From Diphasiastrum complanatum (Eukaryota; Streptophyta; Lycopodiopsida; Lycopodiales; Lycopodiaceae), in NCBI GenBank assembly GCA_029204225.1, contig CM055096.1, positions 1,959,051 to 2,023,050 on the forward strand: a DNA stretch of 64,000 nt. The letters run 5' to 3'. Each line of letters starts with the position of its first letter. Position 1 is the stretch's first letter. The notes beneath the pieces are model-generated. The model was given only the letters and a program-made list of their open reading frames with translations, was not told where the DNA came from and did no database searches. Below are positions 33,341 to 46,931 of the stretch, piece by piece. The position numbers were made by a program, and so were the translations under genes.

Positions 33341-36300
33341 TAGGTGTCTGCGCGAAGTATCCAATCAACAAAGACAAAGTATCGAATCAACAATTATTGA
33401 AGCATCTTTCACAACCCATTCGACCATCAACTATCAACATCGATTTGACCATCTTTTGAGCCTGAGTGATTTCTGGCGATCGGGTACAATTTTCAACAAA
33501 ATAAAATTCTATCAGATGGTGAATGTCAACAGCTGAACATAGTGCCTTACTCCATCTTGTAAATGCATTAAATGAAGCATTCTTTTAACTGTACAACTAC
33601 CATGTTTATATATATTTGATAGCGCATAGCTAATTGACTAATACTACGTCAACTTTAACTTAAAATTTTTAGTGACAACAGTGACAAAAAGGAAAGTCTT
33701 TTTTTGCAATCACAATATTACAAGAGGATTTTTTAAAGTATCAATGTTAGGCAATTTTATGTTGAGACTTTCCAGCACCTATTTGGACATAATGATGAGT
33801 CTTTTGAGCATATTATGTTTGATTGGCCATACAGCATGATTGGTATATGCTCTTTGATGTCTTATGAGATTTTAAGATAGATGATTTGTTATCACGTTCA
33901 ATGTTCACAAAAGAAAGGACTTCATAAATTTGTTTTGGAAAAATTTGGACATGTAATACCTATAGATTATAGAATCATATGGAATAAGGTATTACAAAAC
34001 AGTCATATTACTCTTCATCTCACCTCAAATATTAATGAAGTTATCTCTTAGTTGTATGATGGGTAGATTAGTAGCTTTGCTACCTATAAATTTCTTACTT
34101 GATAAAGCTATAACAAATATGCTATTGAATGCTTAAAAGACACCCAAACCTCAATCATGTATCACTTTCCAATAATCAAATCTCAACAAATTACCTTCTA
34201 ATTCAACAATAAGATTAGAAGGTCAATGGAGCATTAGTTAATGATATGACTAAAATTTTACCATGTTCACCTTATCCTGAAGCCAACAATTCTAGTTTGA
34301 GTTTAGTTCTGATATTACCTCATTACAAGGTCTACCACAAAGAATGTATTTATGATATTCTAATAGTCCATGAGGTCAATTGTTATGAAGTTCACCTAAT
34401 CCTAAAGCCAACAATTCTAGTTTGAGTTTAGTTTTGATAATACCTCATTACAAGGTTTACCATAAAGAGTGTATTTATCATATTCTGATAATCCATGAGG
34501 TCGGTTGTTATGAAGTATACTATTTTAGTCCACATTCATGCCTCTCGTATCCAAAAATGTAGGTTACACCAAAATATTTGACCAATTGACCATTCTCTAT
34601 TTAGAAGCATAATCATAATGCCACCAAAAGATGTAATATCTTCCATATAGTGCTAAAAACTAAAAGTAGTACCTCAAGTGTATATCAAATCTACATCCTA
34701 AGTATTGATAAGTCTTCTCATCGACTATGCACACCAAATTGCATTGGTTGGGAAGGTCTTGACTCCATTCATTATGAGTTACTTTTGTAGTGGCCAACCA
34801 AGAGATGCAATGTAATTCATCATAGTACTAAAACTAAAACTAAAACTAGAAAGTTTCAAGTATATAGTAAATTTGCATCATGATTATTGGCTTTTGACTG
34901 AGCATACCAAATTGCAATGGTTGTAGTTACTTTAGGGATCCTTGACTTCAGTCATTATAAATAATGTTCAGTGGATCGTGAATCAATTTCAAATTCCATA
35001 GAATAATATAAGTTGTTTCTTTATGCTCGATTGGAGGATGAATAATATGGTAATTAGTTTAGGGTATTATAATCAAAATTCATTTTATTAACACAAAAGG
35101 CATTGGGACTAGTCTATTTGTTGAATTTTGCAAGTATTATACAAAAATTAATTAGCAATGACAATCTTTTGATTATACAATGATTGACTCAAATCACATG
35201 GTTTTGTTTCATTTCTTGCCATAAGAAGCAATTAGTAGCTTGAAGAATCAATACGAACCCTATAATCATAGTCACATGTCTATGTTTCTTTTCTCTTTAA
35301 AGTCGATGACTTACTAAAGTCTATTGCATTCTAATACTCTAGACCAAGTTCTATTACGCTTGTATAACATGCTTTAACTATTGATTAATCCCAGCATAAT
35401 ATTAACCTAGATTGAGAAAATAAACTCCTATCTCCTAAGTAAACAACTAAAGCAACCCATAGGCAAATTAATATCCACTGTCATCCTCAATATTGCTCAA
35501 AATCAAAGTCATTATTTTATGAGGTGACACTTGACGATAAAATAAGCAATGAAAGCCACATACTCGAGCTATCATGAACAAAAGAACATATTTGCATGCG
35601 AGAAAAAGATATGAAAACATTACCTACTAAGAAAATTCCAAGAAATTGATGTCGTAACCATGGGTTGGTGTTTGGAAAAAGCATACATACCATGTAAGTG
35701 AATGTTTAAAAAATACAAAGTAGATATTGACATCCTATTTATAGAAAGAACACCCTTTAATACTAGATTTTGATCTTCCCACACATAGCGTGCTTGAGAT
35801 GGCTCACCCACCCTTGTTCAATTTCCCATGATCCCAAAGATTGATAATACCAAGAAGCATTCCATACTAATTTTAAAATGAGAATCAAAATGTTTTATGA
35901 CAATTATATTAGAAAATCTAAAGATATTTGATCACTTTACCTCTCTTTTTGGCCAATATTTCGCCATTGTTGTTGACTTCCTTGTAATGACTACAACACA
36001 AAAATAATTGCATAGCCAAGTTTTTGCATAAAATCCAAATCTATGAAAATTTGCATACTTGATCTACCACGACATTCCAATTTTTGGCAACCAAAATCAC
36101 AAAGAAATAGAATTTTTTATGAAATTGGAATAGCATCCCATGTTTTTAGGCAATTCTAATCAATGTACATATGGGGTTAAATTGTTGCAATTTAGACTTA
36201 AGCAATATGTCTCAAGGTTTGATTTCTTTTTTTTCAACCCTTCATTATTATCTATTGTTGACATGGCTTTTTACTTTGATCCATCCAAGTGACCCATACT

Positions 36301-36920
36301 AATTCCTTGTTTCTAATGGTAATTGGCCCTTGAAACGTGATCAAAGAGGCAGTATAAAATTAAAAAAGAAACACTTGTAAACCCATGCACCTTATTGTAT
36401 GTGTCTTTGTCAAGGATTGGAATAACCCTTTTGGACTTTAACAAGCAGTCTTCAATGATCTCCTTCCAAAAGATTAAAACGCAACAACTGATTTTGACAT
36501 CAACAAGGCATACTATACATGTAACTTGATGGTCATGCAAGATATTGCGCTTTTTCATTCATGGTCTTTACATAAATTGGTCTGTCTATTTGGTCCATGA
36601 ATATTGTGAGACCCAAAATTTATCTCAAAATATTCCATTTCTTAGGGGAAAAGAAAATAAAAAGAGAAATTTAAGGAATAGCAACAAGCATGGGACAACG
36701 GCATAGCAACTAGGAGTAGAATGTTTAAGAAAACAAGCATTGGAGCCAGTTCCAGGCCTAATCCAATGCAAACGATATATCCTTTCACATTACATCTGTA
36801 CAGAAGGGCCACTACAACTCAAGTTCAAAAGAAGATCTACAATTTTGAGCATGTTCACTTCACTCTTAGAAATAAGCTCTTACTACTACATGCACCTCTT
36901 GTGAATAGTCCAAGCATTCA
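33341..36920. other. AT-rich intergenic DNA without a recognised gene
   Basis: Contains the 125-bp tandem duplication at 34266-34515 and a more diverged pair of about 175 bp (34620-34790 and 34795-34970, sharing ACCAAATTGCA(A/T)TGGTTG). Reading frames are short and look random. The right end is the 3' flank of the ABCC gene. Confidence 0.5.
34266..34515. repeat. 125-bp tandem duplication
   Basis: TTCACCTTATCCTGAAGCC at 34266 recurs as TTCACCTAATCCTAAAGCC at 34391, and TTGTTATGAAG ends both units (34390 and 34515). About 90 percent identical by eye. Confidence 0.9.
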
Positions 36921-37015
36921 GGATTGCACAGTACTTTCCTATTTTTCAAGCCCATGCAATTACAGCAGAGTCCTCCCTGGAGAATGGACCATGACAAATA
37001 CGTAAGAACATCAAT

Positions 37016-40000
37016 TTACCCTGTACTCGAGTCAAGTACAGCTTCAGTACTTTTGGATCTACTCCAATATTCATGTACTAATGATGCAAAAAGAGATGAT
37101 GGTTGATCTAAGAGACAAGATGGGGGGCCAAATTCCTTCACCTTTCCTGCATATAACAATGAAGGGGACACAATTACCAATAAGCATCTAAAAGATATGC
37201 CGTGTAATGCTTCTGCAAAACATATAATAATGTCAGTAAATCTTTCCAGTCATGGCCATTGAAAAGTTCTTTAGCATGAGCAATCACCATCATGTCAACT
37301 TACTTACCTGATTCTAGAGCCAGAACTTTGTCACTATCCATCACACTCGGAATTCGATGTGCTATACTAATCAGGGTGCATGTAGAAAACTCTTCTTTGA
37401 TTATTCTTTGAAGAATAACATCAGTCTGTGTGTCGACTGAAGCTGTTGCTTCGTCAAGGACCAATATCCGACTATGCTTCAATAAAGCCCTGCCTAAACA
37501 GAATAGTTGCCTCTGACCCATACTCCAGTTCTCACCATTTTCAGCAACTGAGCACAGCAAATTAATTCAGTTATTAATAACAAGCAACATCTTATGAACA
37601 AAAACATCACATTTTTCTGTAGTCATTTGTGGCTCAAATTCCTAAGATTGCTCTTGGGAGGCAAAATAATACTGCTGGAAGAGCAAAGGAACCAACCTTG
37701 TGAATCCAGCTTATCTTCCTTTTCCCTCACATGAGAAATTAATTGGCACTTTTCCAATGCCTGTGAAAAGGAAGCATAAATGAAGCTGATTGAATTTTTG
37801 ATGACTAGATCAACTTTTCTAAGCAAAGTTATCTAAAAATCTAAAGAGAAATGCTATCTCTTCTTGAATTTGTATACATGTATGCTTATCTTACAATGTG
37901 AGAGCTTTTTAGACAAAGCAGAGGCCACAAAAAGTTATAAATATGCAAGCTTAGGATTCCAAAAGATCCTTCACACCTCCCAAATCTCTTGATCTGTGTG
38001 CTTGTTAAGTGGATCCATATTAGCCCTGATACTTCCTTCGAAAAGAGTAGGCTCTTGAGGAATGATGCTTAATCGTGACCTTAGGTCATTCAAGGAGATT
38101 GTTGCAATATCCACAGCATCAATAAAAATCTTTCCACCAGCAGGCTCAACCAGTCTAAAAAGTGCCTGAATGATGGAAGACTTTCCACTCCCTGTTCTAC
38201 CAACAATCCCAAGCTTTTCTCCTCCCTTGATCGTAAAGGTAACACCCTTCAGCACTAATGGTGTGTTTGGACGATAACGGAGCTGAAAGAAGAAAAGCAA
38301 GTGTTCTGAATAATCTAAAGGAAAGGCATACACAGATTAAGAAAAAAACAATATTAAGAAGCAACATTCTTCTAAAGCACACCTATCCAAACCCAGATGC
38401 CAACTTTGAGAAAACTTGAAGACAGTTCATAAGGAGCCGATAAACTCTTTGATCAAATAAAGAAAGTGGATGATACCAACTTACACAGCCAAGCACCAGC
38501 TATCAACCTTCATAGTGATTGGACAAAACCTTAAGATGATCTTCAGAAGCTACCAATAGAGAAAACAATCCAGCAACTCATAGACATTCAAGATATTGCA
38601 ATCTAGGCCTGCATTTTTGACAGGATAAGCAAAGTACCTCTAGACCTTGAAAAGCAACGCTACCCTGGCTGGGCCACATGCCATTGGGATGCTTATCTTT
38701 TGTTGCAGCAGGTTGCTCGCTAGCAATTACACTATACTGTAAAATTCTTTCCACAGATACCATTTTTTGTTCAAGTTGAGATAGATTGAGAACCACATAG
38801 AATAGAGTGTCATTAAGAGCGAGCCCATAGGAAAGAGAAAGCCCCACAAATTCTGCATGATGACTTATAGCAATCAGCCTTTACATATGCACTTTTATAA
38901 TGCCAGCCGTCAACACAGCTAAAAATCTTGTCTACAAAGAGGTAAAAAAGACTGATAACACTCCTTAAAATGATCAATCTTGAATCGCTAAGCATGAAAA
39001 CTCTGCAGGATTAGTCTAGCTCTGCATAAACTTTCCAAGTACTAACCAGGTCTGATAAAGCTTCTAGGTAGTAGAACAAGTAGGAGAGCCGATGAACATA
39101 ATACACAAATCCCAAGAGTCTCAATCCGAGACCCAAACCATTCAATGGATGCCGCATTATGAAAGCTGATGCACAAATTGGCGTTCACCCGTTCAATATT
39201 AACTTTGCTGAACCTTTCCTGATGACCGAACGCTCTAACTGTCATGAAACCTGAGATGGTTTCTGAAAAGTGATGAATTATAGGCGCTTGTGTTATAGAA
39301 TCTAGGCGAGTAAGCTCCCTTGAAGTAGCGATGAAGTACCTCTGTCAACATAATTTATGTTACACAAAAAACTCTTAGGAAAAAGCCCAGCTATGCCAAG
39401 ATGCTAACTGGCATCCCAGCTAGTTTATGTCCATACTTCCAGTGACATGTCAGCTATAGCAAGAGTAAATTCAAACTATGACAAACAAAACAAACCAAGT
39501 TCATGCCAGAATTTGAGAGTTACATGATCCTTGAGAGGGAAGATACAATATAAAGCCAAATGAAGCTCCTTCAGATAAGTTTTTCAAAATCACATCAAGG
39601 AACAGCAACTGCTACAAAGCAAAACCATAGCAAAAAATATTCCAACCTCAAGGTAAAAAAGTCTTCCAGGTACCAGGTCTTTCAATATTTTTTCTTCCAT
39701 TTCCTCACAACTTACATCTCTCCTATTATGCTTTCTAGAACCTCTGCTGAAGTTTTTTCTTTTTGAAGAGGACATGGAGGACTCTTCATTAACATGAGCA
39801 GAAGAAGATCAAATAATATACAGCAATAAGGAGATAATTTTTATTGATCTCATGAGCTCAGCTCCTGTTAACAGAAACTAAACATAGTTTTATGCTTTGA
39901 AAGAGTGTACGGAAAATAGCAAATCAGACAAGTATTCATTCCTACCTGATATGCTATAGAAATGCAGGCGGTGGGTACAATAACCAGGATAAGTTGCCAT

Positions 40001-43000
40001 GTAATACGTGATGTTACAAAAATGACACCCAGTAGCTGAAATCCTAAGGCCAGGACAGTCCCAAAACCGAAAGGGACTTCAAAATCCACCTTCACTTGAT
40101 CTGTTGAGGACTATCATATGCAGCAAGATATATCAGTCAGTCAAATGTAAAATAACAAGGAAATTTATAAGTCAAATAAAATGCAAAAACTAAGATTGAT
40201 CTTAATCAGCAAAGAAATGACTCTCATTCTGATATGTTGTGTAGTCCTTCATCAAAATTCATGGAACATGATAATGCGTACCCTGGTCAGAATCCTTCCA
40301 GTAGGAGTGGTGTCAAAAAAGGACATAGGAGCAAGGAAAACACTGCGAAGCATCGTCAAGTAGAAAGCCTGAGAAGTTCTTAATGAGCAAAATGTAATCA
40401 ATAGAGCTCGCATAAGGACAAACAAGCCACTTCCAACTGCAAGCCCTGCATATACACTTATAAATCTTTTAGGCTCAAAGTCCAGTTGGTTTTGCGATGT
40501 AGAATTAGCCAGCCAAAAATCACTTGTTATTTGCAATGCTTGCCATCCAGTTTGAATGAAAATTAGGATGATCACGTGGGCTCCCCCGAACACTTTTGTT
40601 GCATATGCCCAATATACAGCTTTGTCAACATGTCCTGTGGCTCTTTCCTCTTCTTCAATAAGATTTCCAGATTTTTCTGAGTCAACAACTTCCATTTTCT
40701 TACTTTCTTGGCGAGCTATCTTCTTCCTCTGAGATAGCTGCTTTTCAAAATGCCCTTGTCTTACAAGTCCAGATGGAGATGAGGACAATGGACTAGAAGA
40801 AACATGTCTAAATGGTGATCCTGGTGCTGATAATATGAATCCCGACACAGGAGACATTGAACGCCCACATATCATGTTGGCTTCTGTTGCTTCACTGTTT
40901 TTGCCACCATCAACTTCTTGTGTTTCAGCTGATTTCAGTGCATTATTGTGGGCATCAATCAAGGCACCGAAATCCACCCCATTTTGTATAAGGTCAGCAT
41001 ACTTTCCTGATTGCACAATTTCACCTTCACGCATCACCTGGAGGGAGACAAAAAAATTTATTACTAGGAGAGTCAAAGCACTAACACATAGGCCAAGATT
41101 CAGACAGCTATGAAGGAAAAAAAACATCACAAAATTCAAGCAAATCTGATACGATTCCAAAGTCAAAAGAAGTAAACAGTAAATTAGGCTCTTACTAGAA
41201 TGCAGTCAGCTCCATGTAAGAACTCAACTTGATGAGTAACGAGCACCACTGTCTTGCTGAGTAGTTCTCCCCGAACACACTCCTGCCAAGGGATGATTCA
41301 TAGTGGGTTTATATGCAATCTCATACAATGCTTGATGATATTTTAAGAGTACAAAAAAGCTTTTTATCAAGACTTAATGATGTCCACACAATAAGCAAAT
41401 CAACTCTTCCAACCAACGAGATCATTCAGCTGAAGACTAAAGAAGCTACTGTGCCCTTTAAATTCTTTCTCTGACTAGTATCATGTAAATCATTGAGATT
41501 CTGAACATTCAAACTAACAATAGGACAACTAACTAGACCTGGAAACGGCATACTAGAATTACAAAAGCGAGCTGTAAAATTTAGGAAGAACATGCCATTA
41601 GCTGGCACTCCTAACTCCAAAAAGAACTGCATGCAAGTATTTTATGCAGATGAGCAATGCTGTAAAGGTTTTCCCTCTCCGTCATATGAGAAACATAAAA
41701 AGAAAATCCTTATTCCAGTCCAACATAGAAAACAGTACAACTTGATTACTTAGCAGCTCAAATCCCTCTTATTCAAAAAAATAGACTGATTAAAAATACG
41801 AATTCGTCAATACTCCAAGCATTATTTTGAAAATGCAAATATTTAGCGATAACACATCTACCTCACCTCTCAGTTAAAAAGAAGTTTTGCAGAATGACTA
41901 ACAAGAGCTTAGAGAATCACCAACCCAAAAAAGTCTTGTTCCAGTGTGTGCATCAACAGCACTGAAAATATCATCAAGTAGGTAGATATCTGCATCTTGG
42001 TATACTGCTCTAGCAAGCTGAATACGTTGTTTCTGACCTCCACTAAGATTAATACCTCTTTCACCAATTTCTGTATGATCACCCTGTGGCATTTCAGAAA
42101 TATCACTCTGCAAAGCACAAACTCGTAGTGTCTTCTTATATAATGCTGGATCCATTGGTTTTCCAAACAAAATATTTGCCTGGATGGTTCCATTCTGAAT
42201 CCATGAATTCTGTGCAACATAAGCTATTTGACCACTTACAGCAACCTGGAGCGAAAAAAAGAAGTGGAGCTAAACATAACTGAAGATTTGATAAGTTAAA
42301 GGCAACCTTGTTATAATTGAAGACTAATTGCAAAAATTATCCACGTATATAAATGATAAATGCTAATTGTCAAATCATCCTAAAAGAAGCTGTTACTGAA
42401 ACAAATCAACAAATAGCTGTAGAATGAGATAAGTAGTTTGAATTTAGTTACTTAAAAAAAATGGAAACCTATGATGTGTGTACACATAACTGTACATATA
42501 AATTGAATCACTTATGAACGATCTACACACGACATAATACCTTAATTTTTAGACCTAAACCCCAACTGTCAAATTCAAACTAGACATTATCAGTAAGTTT
42601 CGATCAGTTTGAATCGTGATTCGACCAGTTCAGAACCTTTGTATTCTGAACCATGTGTAAACACTATCAAATTTGAGAATATGTGAGGCTTGCATCCAAT
42701 TTCATCAACTTTGCATACATTGTGTTCCTACTACATCCGTAGGGGTTTATACAACAAATGACCATGATGCATGACCTTCCGACCTATGAGTTGGTCCATT
42801 TGTAATCTTCATCCTACTATCCCTACCACCCACATTTCATTAAGGCTACATCTATGCTATTTGACCAGCTGCTGTTCCATATCTTTAACAATGTTTTTAC
42901 AGATAATACTAAAAGTATACAGAATGTGAAATAGTGTATGCACCAAGATAGCTGCATTTAAAACATATGACAATTGTATAAGCATCATGCAAATAGTATC

Positions 43001-45147
43001 AACTAGAACCTCAGAGTCATCATTTAGAGTCTAATGAAAGGGCCAATATTTACCTTTCCAGATTGCTTTTCCATCTCTCCAAGGATACAAGCTAATAGTG
43101 CAGATTTTCCTGATCCCACCGTTCCAACAATTGTTGTTAATGTACCAGGTCTAGCCTGCATGCTTACGTTGTTCAGTGTGCATTTTTCTGAATCAGGCTG
43201 CCACTTGAAAGATGCCTTTTTGATAATTATTGCGAATTCATGGCCTGGAGGAAGGATTTCTACAGCACTTGGGTCTAACTCCTCGCTGTCAAAATATGTA
43301 ACAAGCCGTTTTATAGATACATATGCTTGTGCTGCAGCCATGATCGTGTCAGGAAATGCTCGCAGAGGTTCTTGCAATATTCTGAATGTCGCAATGGCAG
43401 TAAAAACACGACCAGCAGTGAGCTGCGTTTTAAGAAAAACACAAGTACCAAACGTGACAACAGAAACTGCAAGTGGAGAGAGCCACAACAGAAATATGCT
43501 AATAGAAGCAAGGTACATGATTTTGCTTATCCAAGAAAGCTCATTCCTGCGAGCTTCCTCAATTTTCTGACAGAACCAGTCTTGCCAAGCTTGCATTTTG
43601 ATAATTTTCATATTGGCTAGTGCCTCATTTGTTACTTTCAAACGGTGATCCTTGCAGTCCATAATCTTGACCCAACAGTACTGCTCATTAGATGCTATAA
43701 TCAAGCATAATGTCAATATTATTGACATAATGCCCAAGCCAGCAAACGTAGATAATCCAATAACTTTGAAAAGTATCACCAATGCAAGCACGATTTGCAC
43801 TGGCATAATCCATAAATCATGTATGTTTGTAGTAAAATTTGCAACTTCTTGCACATCAACTGACATGTAGTTGACGATGTGCCCAGTTCCATGGCTCTGT
43901 CTTGCAAAGGATGATATGCGCAGGCTCTTATGGAAAACTGCTGCTATCAATATTGACTTTGCTGACAAGCTCAGCCTTGCTGAAAGAAAATTCCTTTGAT
44001 GATCTGTAAGAACTTCAGTGCATTTTGCAACAAACAAGGAAAACACAAGCAAAGATCCTTCTATCAAAGAGAACTCCTTCCTAGCCGTAAAGTCAATAAA
44101 CCTTTGAATCATTAGAGGCCCCACATACATGACACACAGTTTCACCAGACCAAGGCATCCTATAGAAGCAAAGATTAGCCACAATGACCTGATTAATGTG
44201 AAAGCCAGAGCCCAGGTACCCTTCTGCCATCTCCATCTCTGCTGAAAAACTTCAAAGAGATATTCAACCCTGTCCTCCTTTCGTAAACTTGGGACATCCT
44301 CAAGTTGGATAGTCCTTTTGCTACCCAAAGATAAAAGTGAATTAAGCCACAAAAACAGAGCCCTACTGACTATTCCTGCTTCGGCATAGTGAGTAGCTTT
44401 TTGCTCTTTTGAGGTACTTTCTGATTGGAATTCTTGCACAAGAGGCTCAGTAAGGGGGGAAATTTTGTCCTTTCTCGAGTCATCGATGATATTACGACGA
44501 ATCAGAAGCAAAACCAGTAGTGTAATAAAAAGTGCTGCCAATGACAAACAATGGCTTGTCCAAATTTGGGCAGAAGGCCTCTCTCCAGCATAATAACTTT
44601 GAACTGCCAATACTATTTCAATGCCAGAGATAATAAGATTTGTGATCCACCATGCTATAAGAAATGGCACGCGTATTGATAAAGTGAGCTTTTGCTGGGG
44701 CAAGAGGACCAGTAGAGAAGCCAGCCATGTTACTGCTTGTGTTGCTGAGGACAGATATTCATGGAAGGCTATTTCAGACCACTTACTCTGATATGCGGCC
44801 CAAGCTCGCCAGAAAGCCAGACATGTATGTGCAATAATTAAGAGCAATGTGAGAACTGAGATCATCAAAAAGCTTTTTCCTTTTTGGATGGATTTGTTTG
44901 GCAAAGTACTTTCTCTAAATGATTTGCACAAGGATGATAAAGTTAATGACGTAAAAGCAAGGAGAAACGAAAGATAAACAGCAGAGAGAACAGTGTGCTG
45001 GAAGCATGGCTGGAAAAAGAATCGGTGAAACCAGTCTGAGATAGATACTGGCCAGCAATTCCCACTTAAATTGAAATCCTCCGAACAAAAAAGCACACAA
45101 ATATTCACTGATTTGTAAGGTAACTCCACAGGCACTGCATTGAACAT
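37016..45147 (-). CDS. ABCC (MRP-type) ABC transporter, complete 11-exon gene
   Basis: A full-size ABC exporter. Plant ABCC proteins move glutathione conjugates, organic anions or folates across vacuolar or plasma membranes using ATP. Exons: 45147-43054, 42245-41925, 41282-41196, 41037-40282, 40110-39946, 39341-39047, 38852-38638, 38282-37977, 37760-37697, 37547-37308 and 37146-37016 (TAA). All borders are GT-AG with matching phases, about 1,557 residues. Exon 1 has five N-terminal membrane spans (TMD0), TMD1, and Walker A GTVGSGKS (residues 675-682). Exon 2 has signature LSGGQ (765-769) and Walker B. NBD2 has GRTGSGKS (1339-1346), NWSMGQRQ (1441-1448) and [12 protein letters not shown]. The style matches the ABCC4/ABCC14 branch, from memory of the family. 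The start at 45147 is the first ATG after a stop-free stretch; an upstream exon or a later start is possible. No defects were seen. Confidence 0.9.
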
Positions 45148-46830
45148 AAAAACCCACGTCAACACTTACGACAATTTGCAAAACTCCTATACAAAGGCCG
45201 GAATAGGACTATACAAGAAAACTGGGAAGAACAATAGACTCGTAACAAAAAAATTCTTACATACCAGCCATTTCAATAAAGCGTCTAAGACGTGTCTACC
45301 AGCCTGCTCTCACATCAACAAAGAATGCTTTGTACCTGGTTTCATCATAACATGGCATGATTCAGCTCGACTTGATGATGCAACAATGCTATACTAAAAC
45401 TCCGTCAAAATGAGTGTTCTAATAAGTGGAGTGTTAGCGAGCACTTCCTTTCCTCTGCTTGAGGTTGGGAGTTCGATCCAAATCACTGGCACAAATGAGC
45501 CCAGACAAGAGTAAAAATCTATTAAAACAAAAATGAATCGAATCAAAAAAATCAGGAGCAATCTTAAGCTCAAAAGCATAAAACATGGATTTACAGTTTC
45601 AAAACTTCACAATTAACTGTCATAAATGTTCAAAAATCGGGCAGGGAGTAAATGCATCTGACATCACAAGTTTGGTACAGATCTGGTGATCATAAAAAAG
45701 GCAAGGACGTAGCATCCCTATACCACCCCAACTCTATGATACCAACTGTCAGACTCTATCTGATCAAGCCAACAACATTAGGAAATTACACAAGTAAATC
45801 TTTGTTAATTTCCTTTCAAAATTACATAGATTGCATCCTAAACAATGTAGGACCTGGCAGCTATGTCTCCCCAGCCTTTGCTGCCCAGAGAGTGACTAAC
45901 GTCAGCGCAGTACTGATTCAATCGCCACAGCTGAGGTGGTCATCGCCAAAACTAGGATAGAAAAACGAGATCATCTCTCAAATTTGTCCAACAGATTTTT
46001 CTGCTTCGCTTTATGAGTCTACAAACATTGATACCAATCTCGGAGAAGCGCAATTTATCCTCAGCAAAGGCCCAACGCCTCCTCAGTGCTCAGCAGAAGC
46101 TAGAAAGAGCTGAAAGGGTTGTGACGTCCATCAGAATAAGGTTTTGGTCTGCTCTTCTTTCCCGGAATCTGCATATGTGCCCGGTCCAAGAAAGCGAAAG
46201 CAAAAGCGAACGCTGATGGCTAACAACTCAGTAGTGAGTGTGATGCTAATTAGCGTCAGCCATGTCGTCCAAAAGAGAAAGAGAGAGCATGGTCAGATAA
46301 TTATCACTGCTTTTATTAATAAAACATGGGAAAACCATCTCTGACGGCATGGTCAGAGCAGAATCTGCCAGGGTTTCCCTGCAAAAGAGAGCATCAACAG
46401 TGAAAAAGACAAGATGAGGGATTGAGCAGGGAATTTGCAGGTTTGAAGCCAGTTAATTAGGGTTGGACATGGCGGCTAGATTCCACCAATTGGAACTACT
46501 CTTTCTTCCTCGTTGCAGCGGAGCAGAAGCGAGGAGGAGGTCGTCCATGGATCGGAACGCTCTCGCCCTCGGCTTTTGCTCTCCTTCCGCCATCGCTCTC
46601 GCCTTCTGTTCTGCTCTCCTTGCTCCTCAGCTTCCAATTTGAAAAGCATGACGGGTCGTTTTGCACAACAATCAATGAGAATCCTTCTCACGCCCTTCAA
46701 AGAAAAGTAAAGGGTACGGCCAGAATGCCCAGAGCAGCGTTTTGGCATGGTGGTTCGTGACGTCTCTAATAGATTTAAGGTCCCCCCGGCCCCCCATAAG
46801 AGGTTATTTCTGAACTTGGTCCACAAGGGT
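45148..46830 (-). promoter_or_regulatory. Upstream region of the ABCC gene
   Basis: No coding exon was recognised. A GC-richer block at 46480-46640, unlike the AT-rich surroundings, could be a first non-coding exon or core promoter of the minus-strand gene; on that strand it has a short ATG frame (from about 46547) that stops after some 30 codons. A SINE-like insert lies at 45425-45530. No TATA box or start site can be assigned with confidence. Confidence 0.35.
45425..45530 (+). mobile_element. tRNA-derived SINE-like fragment
   Basis: GTGTTAGCGAGCACTTCC (45431-45448) followed 14 bp later by GGTTGGGAGTTCGATCC (45463-45479) resembles the A-box and B-box arrangement of a tRNA-type Pol III promoter, as in plant SINEs. 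An A-rich tail follows (near 45510-45550). It does not fold as a complete tRNA, so a SINE fragment is preferred over a tRNA gene. Confidence 0.45.
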
Positions 46831-46863
46831 GCAGAGAGGGCCTTATCCTATTCTATCACTAAA

Positions 46864-46931
46864 TAGTTGGATGAGAGTAGGATCTTAAAATATTTCATAG
46901 TTGGATGAGAGTACGATCTTAAAATATTTCG
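46864..46931. repeat. 34-bp tandem repeat, two copies, with decayed copies to the right
   Basis: TAGTTGGATGAGAGTA starts at 46864 and at 46898; a GGTGGACGAGAGTG variant lies near 46988. Confidence 0.8.

Noticed and set aside
45431-45479. Possible tRNA gene
   Set aside because: A-box and B-box-like words are present, but no acceptor stem or anticodon arm can be formed; called a SINE-like fragment instead.
46476-46826. Minus-strand frame of 116 codons upstream of the ABCC gene
   Set aside because: No domain; composition reflects a GC-richer promoter or 5' UTR block.
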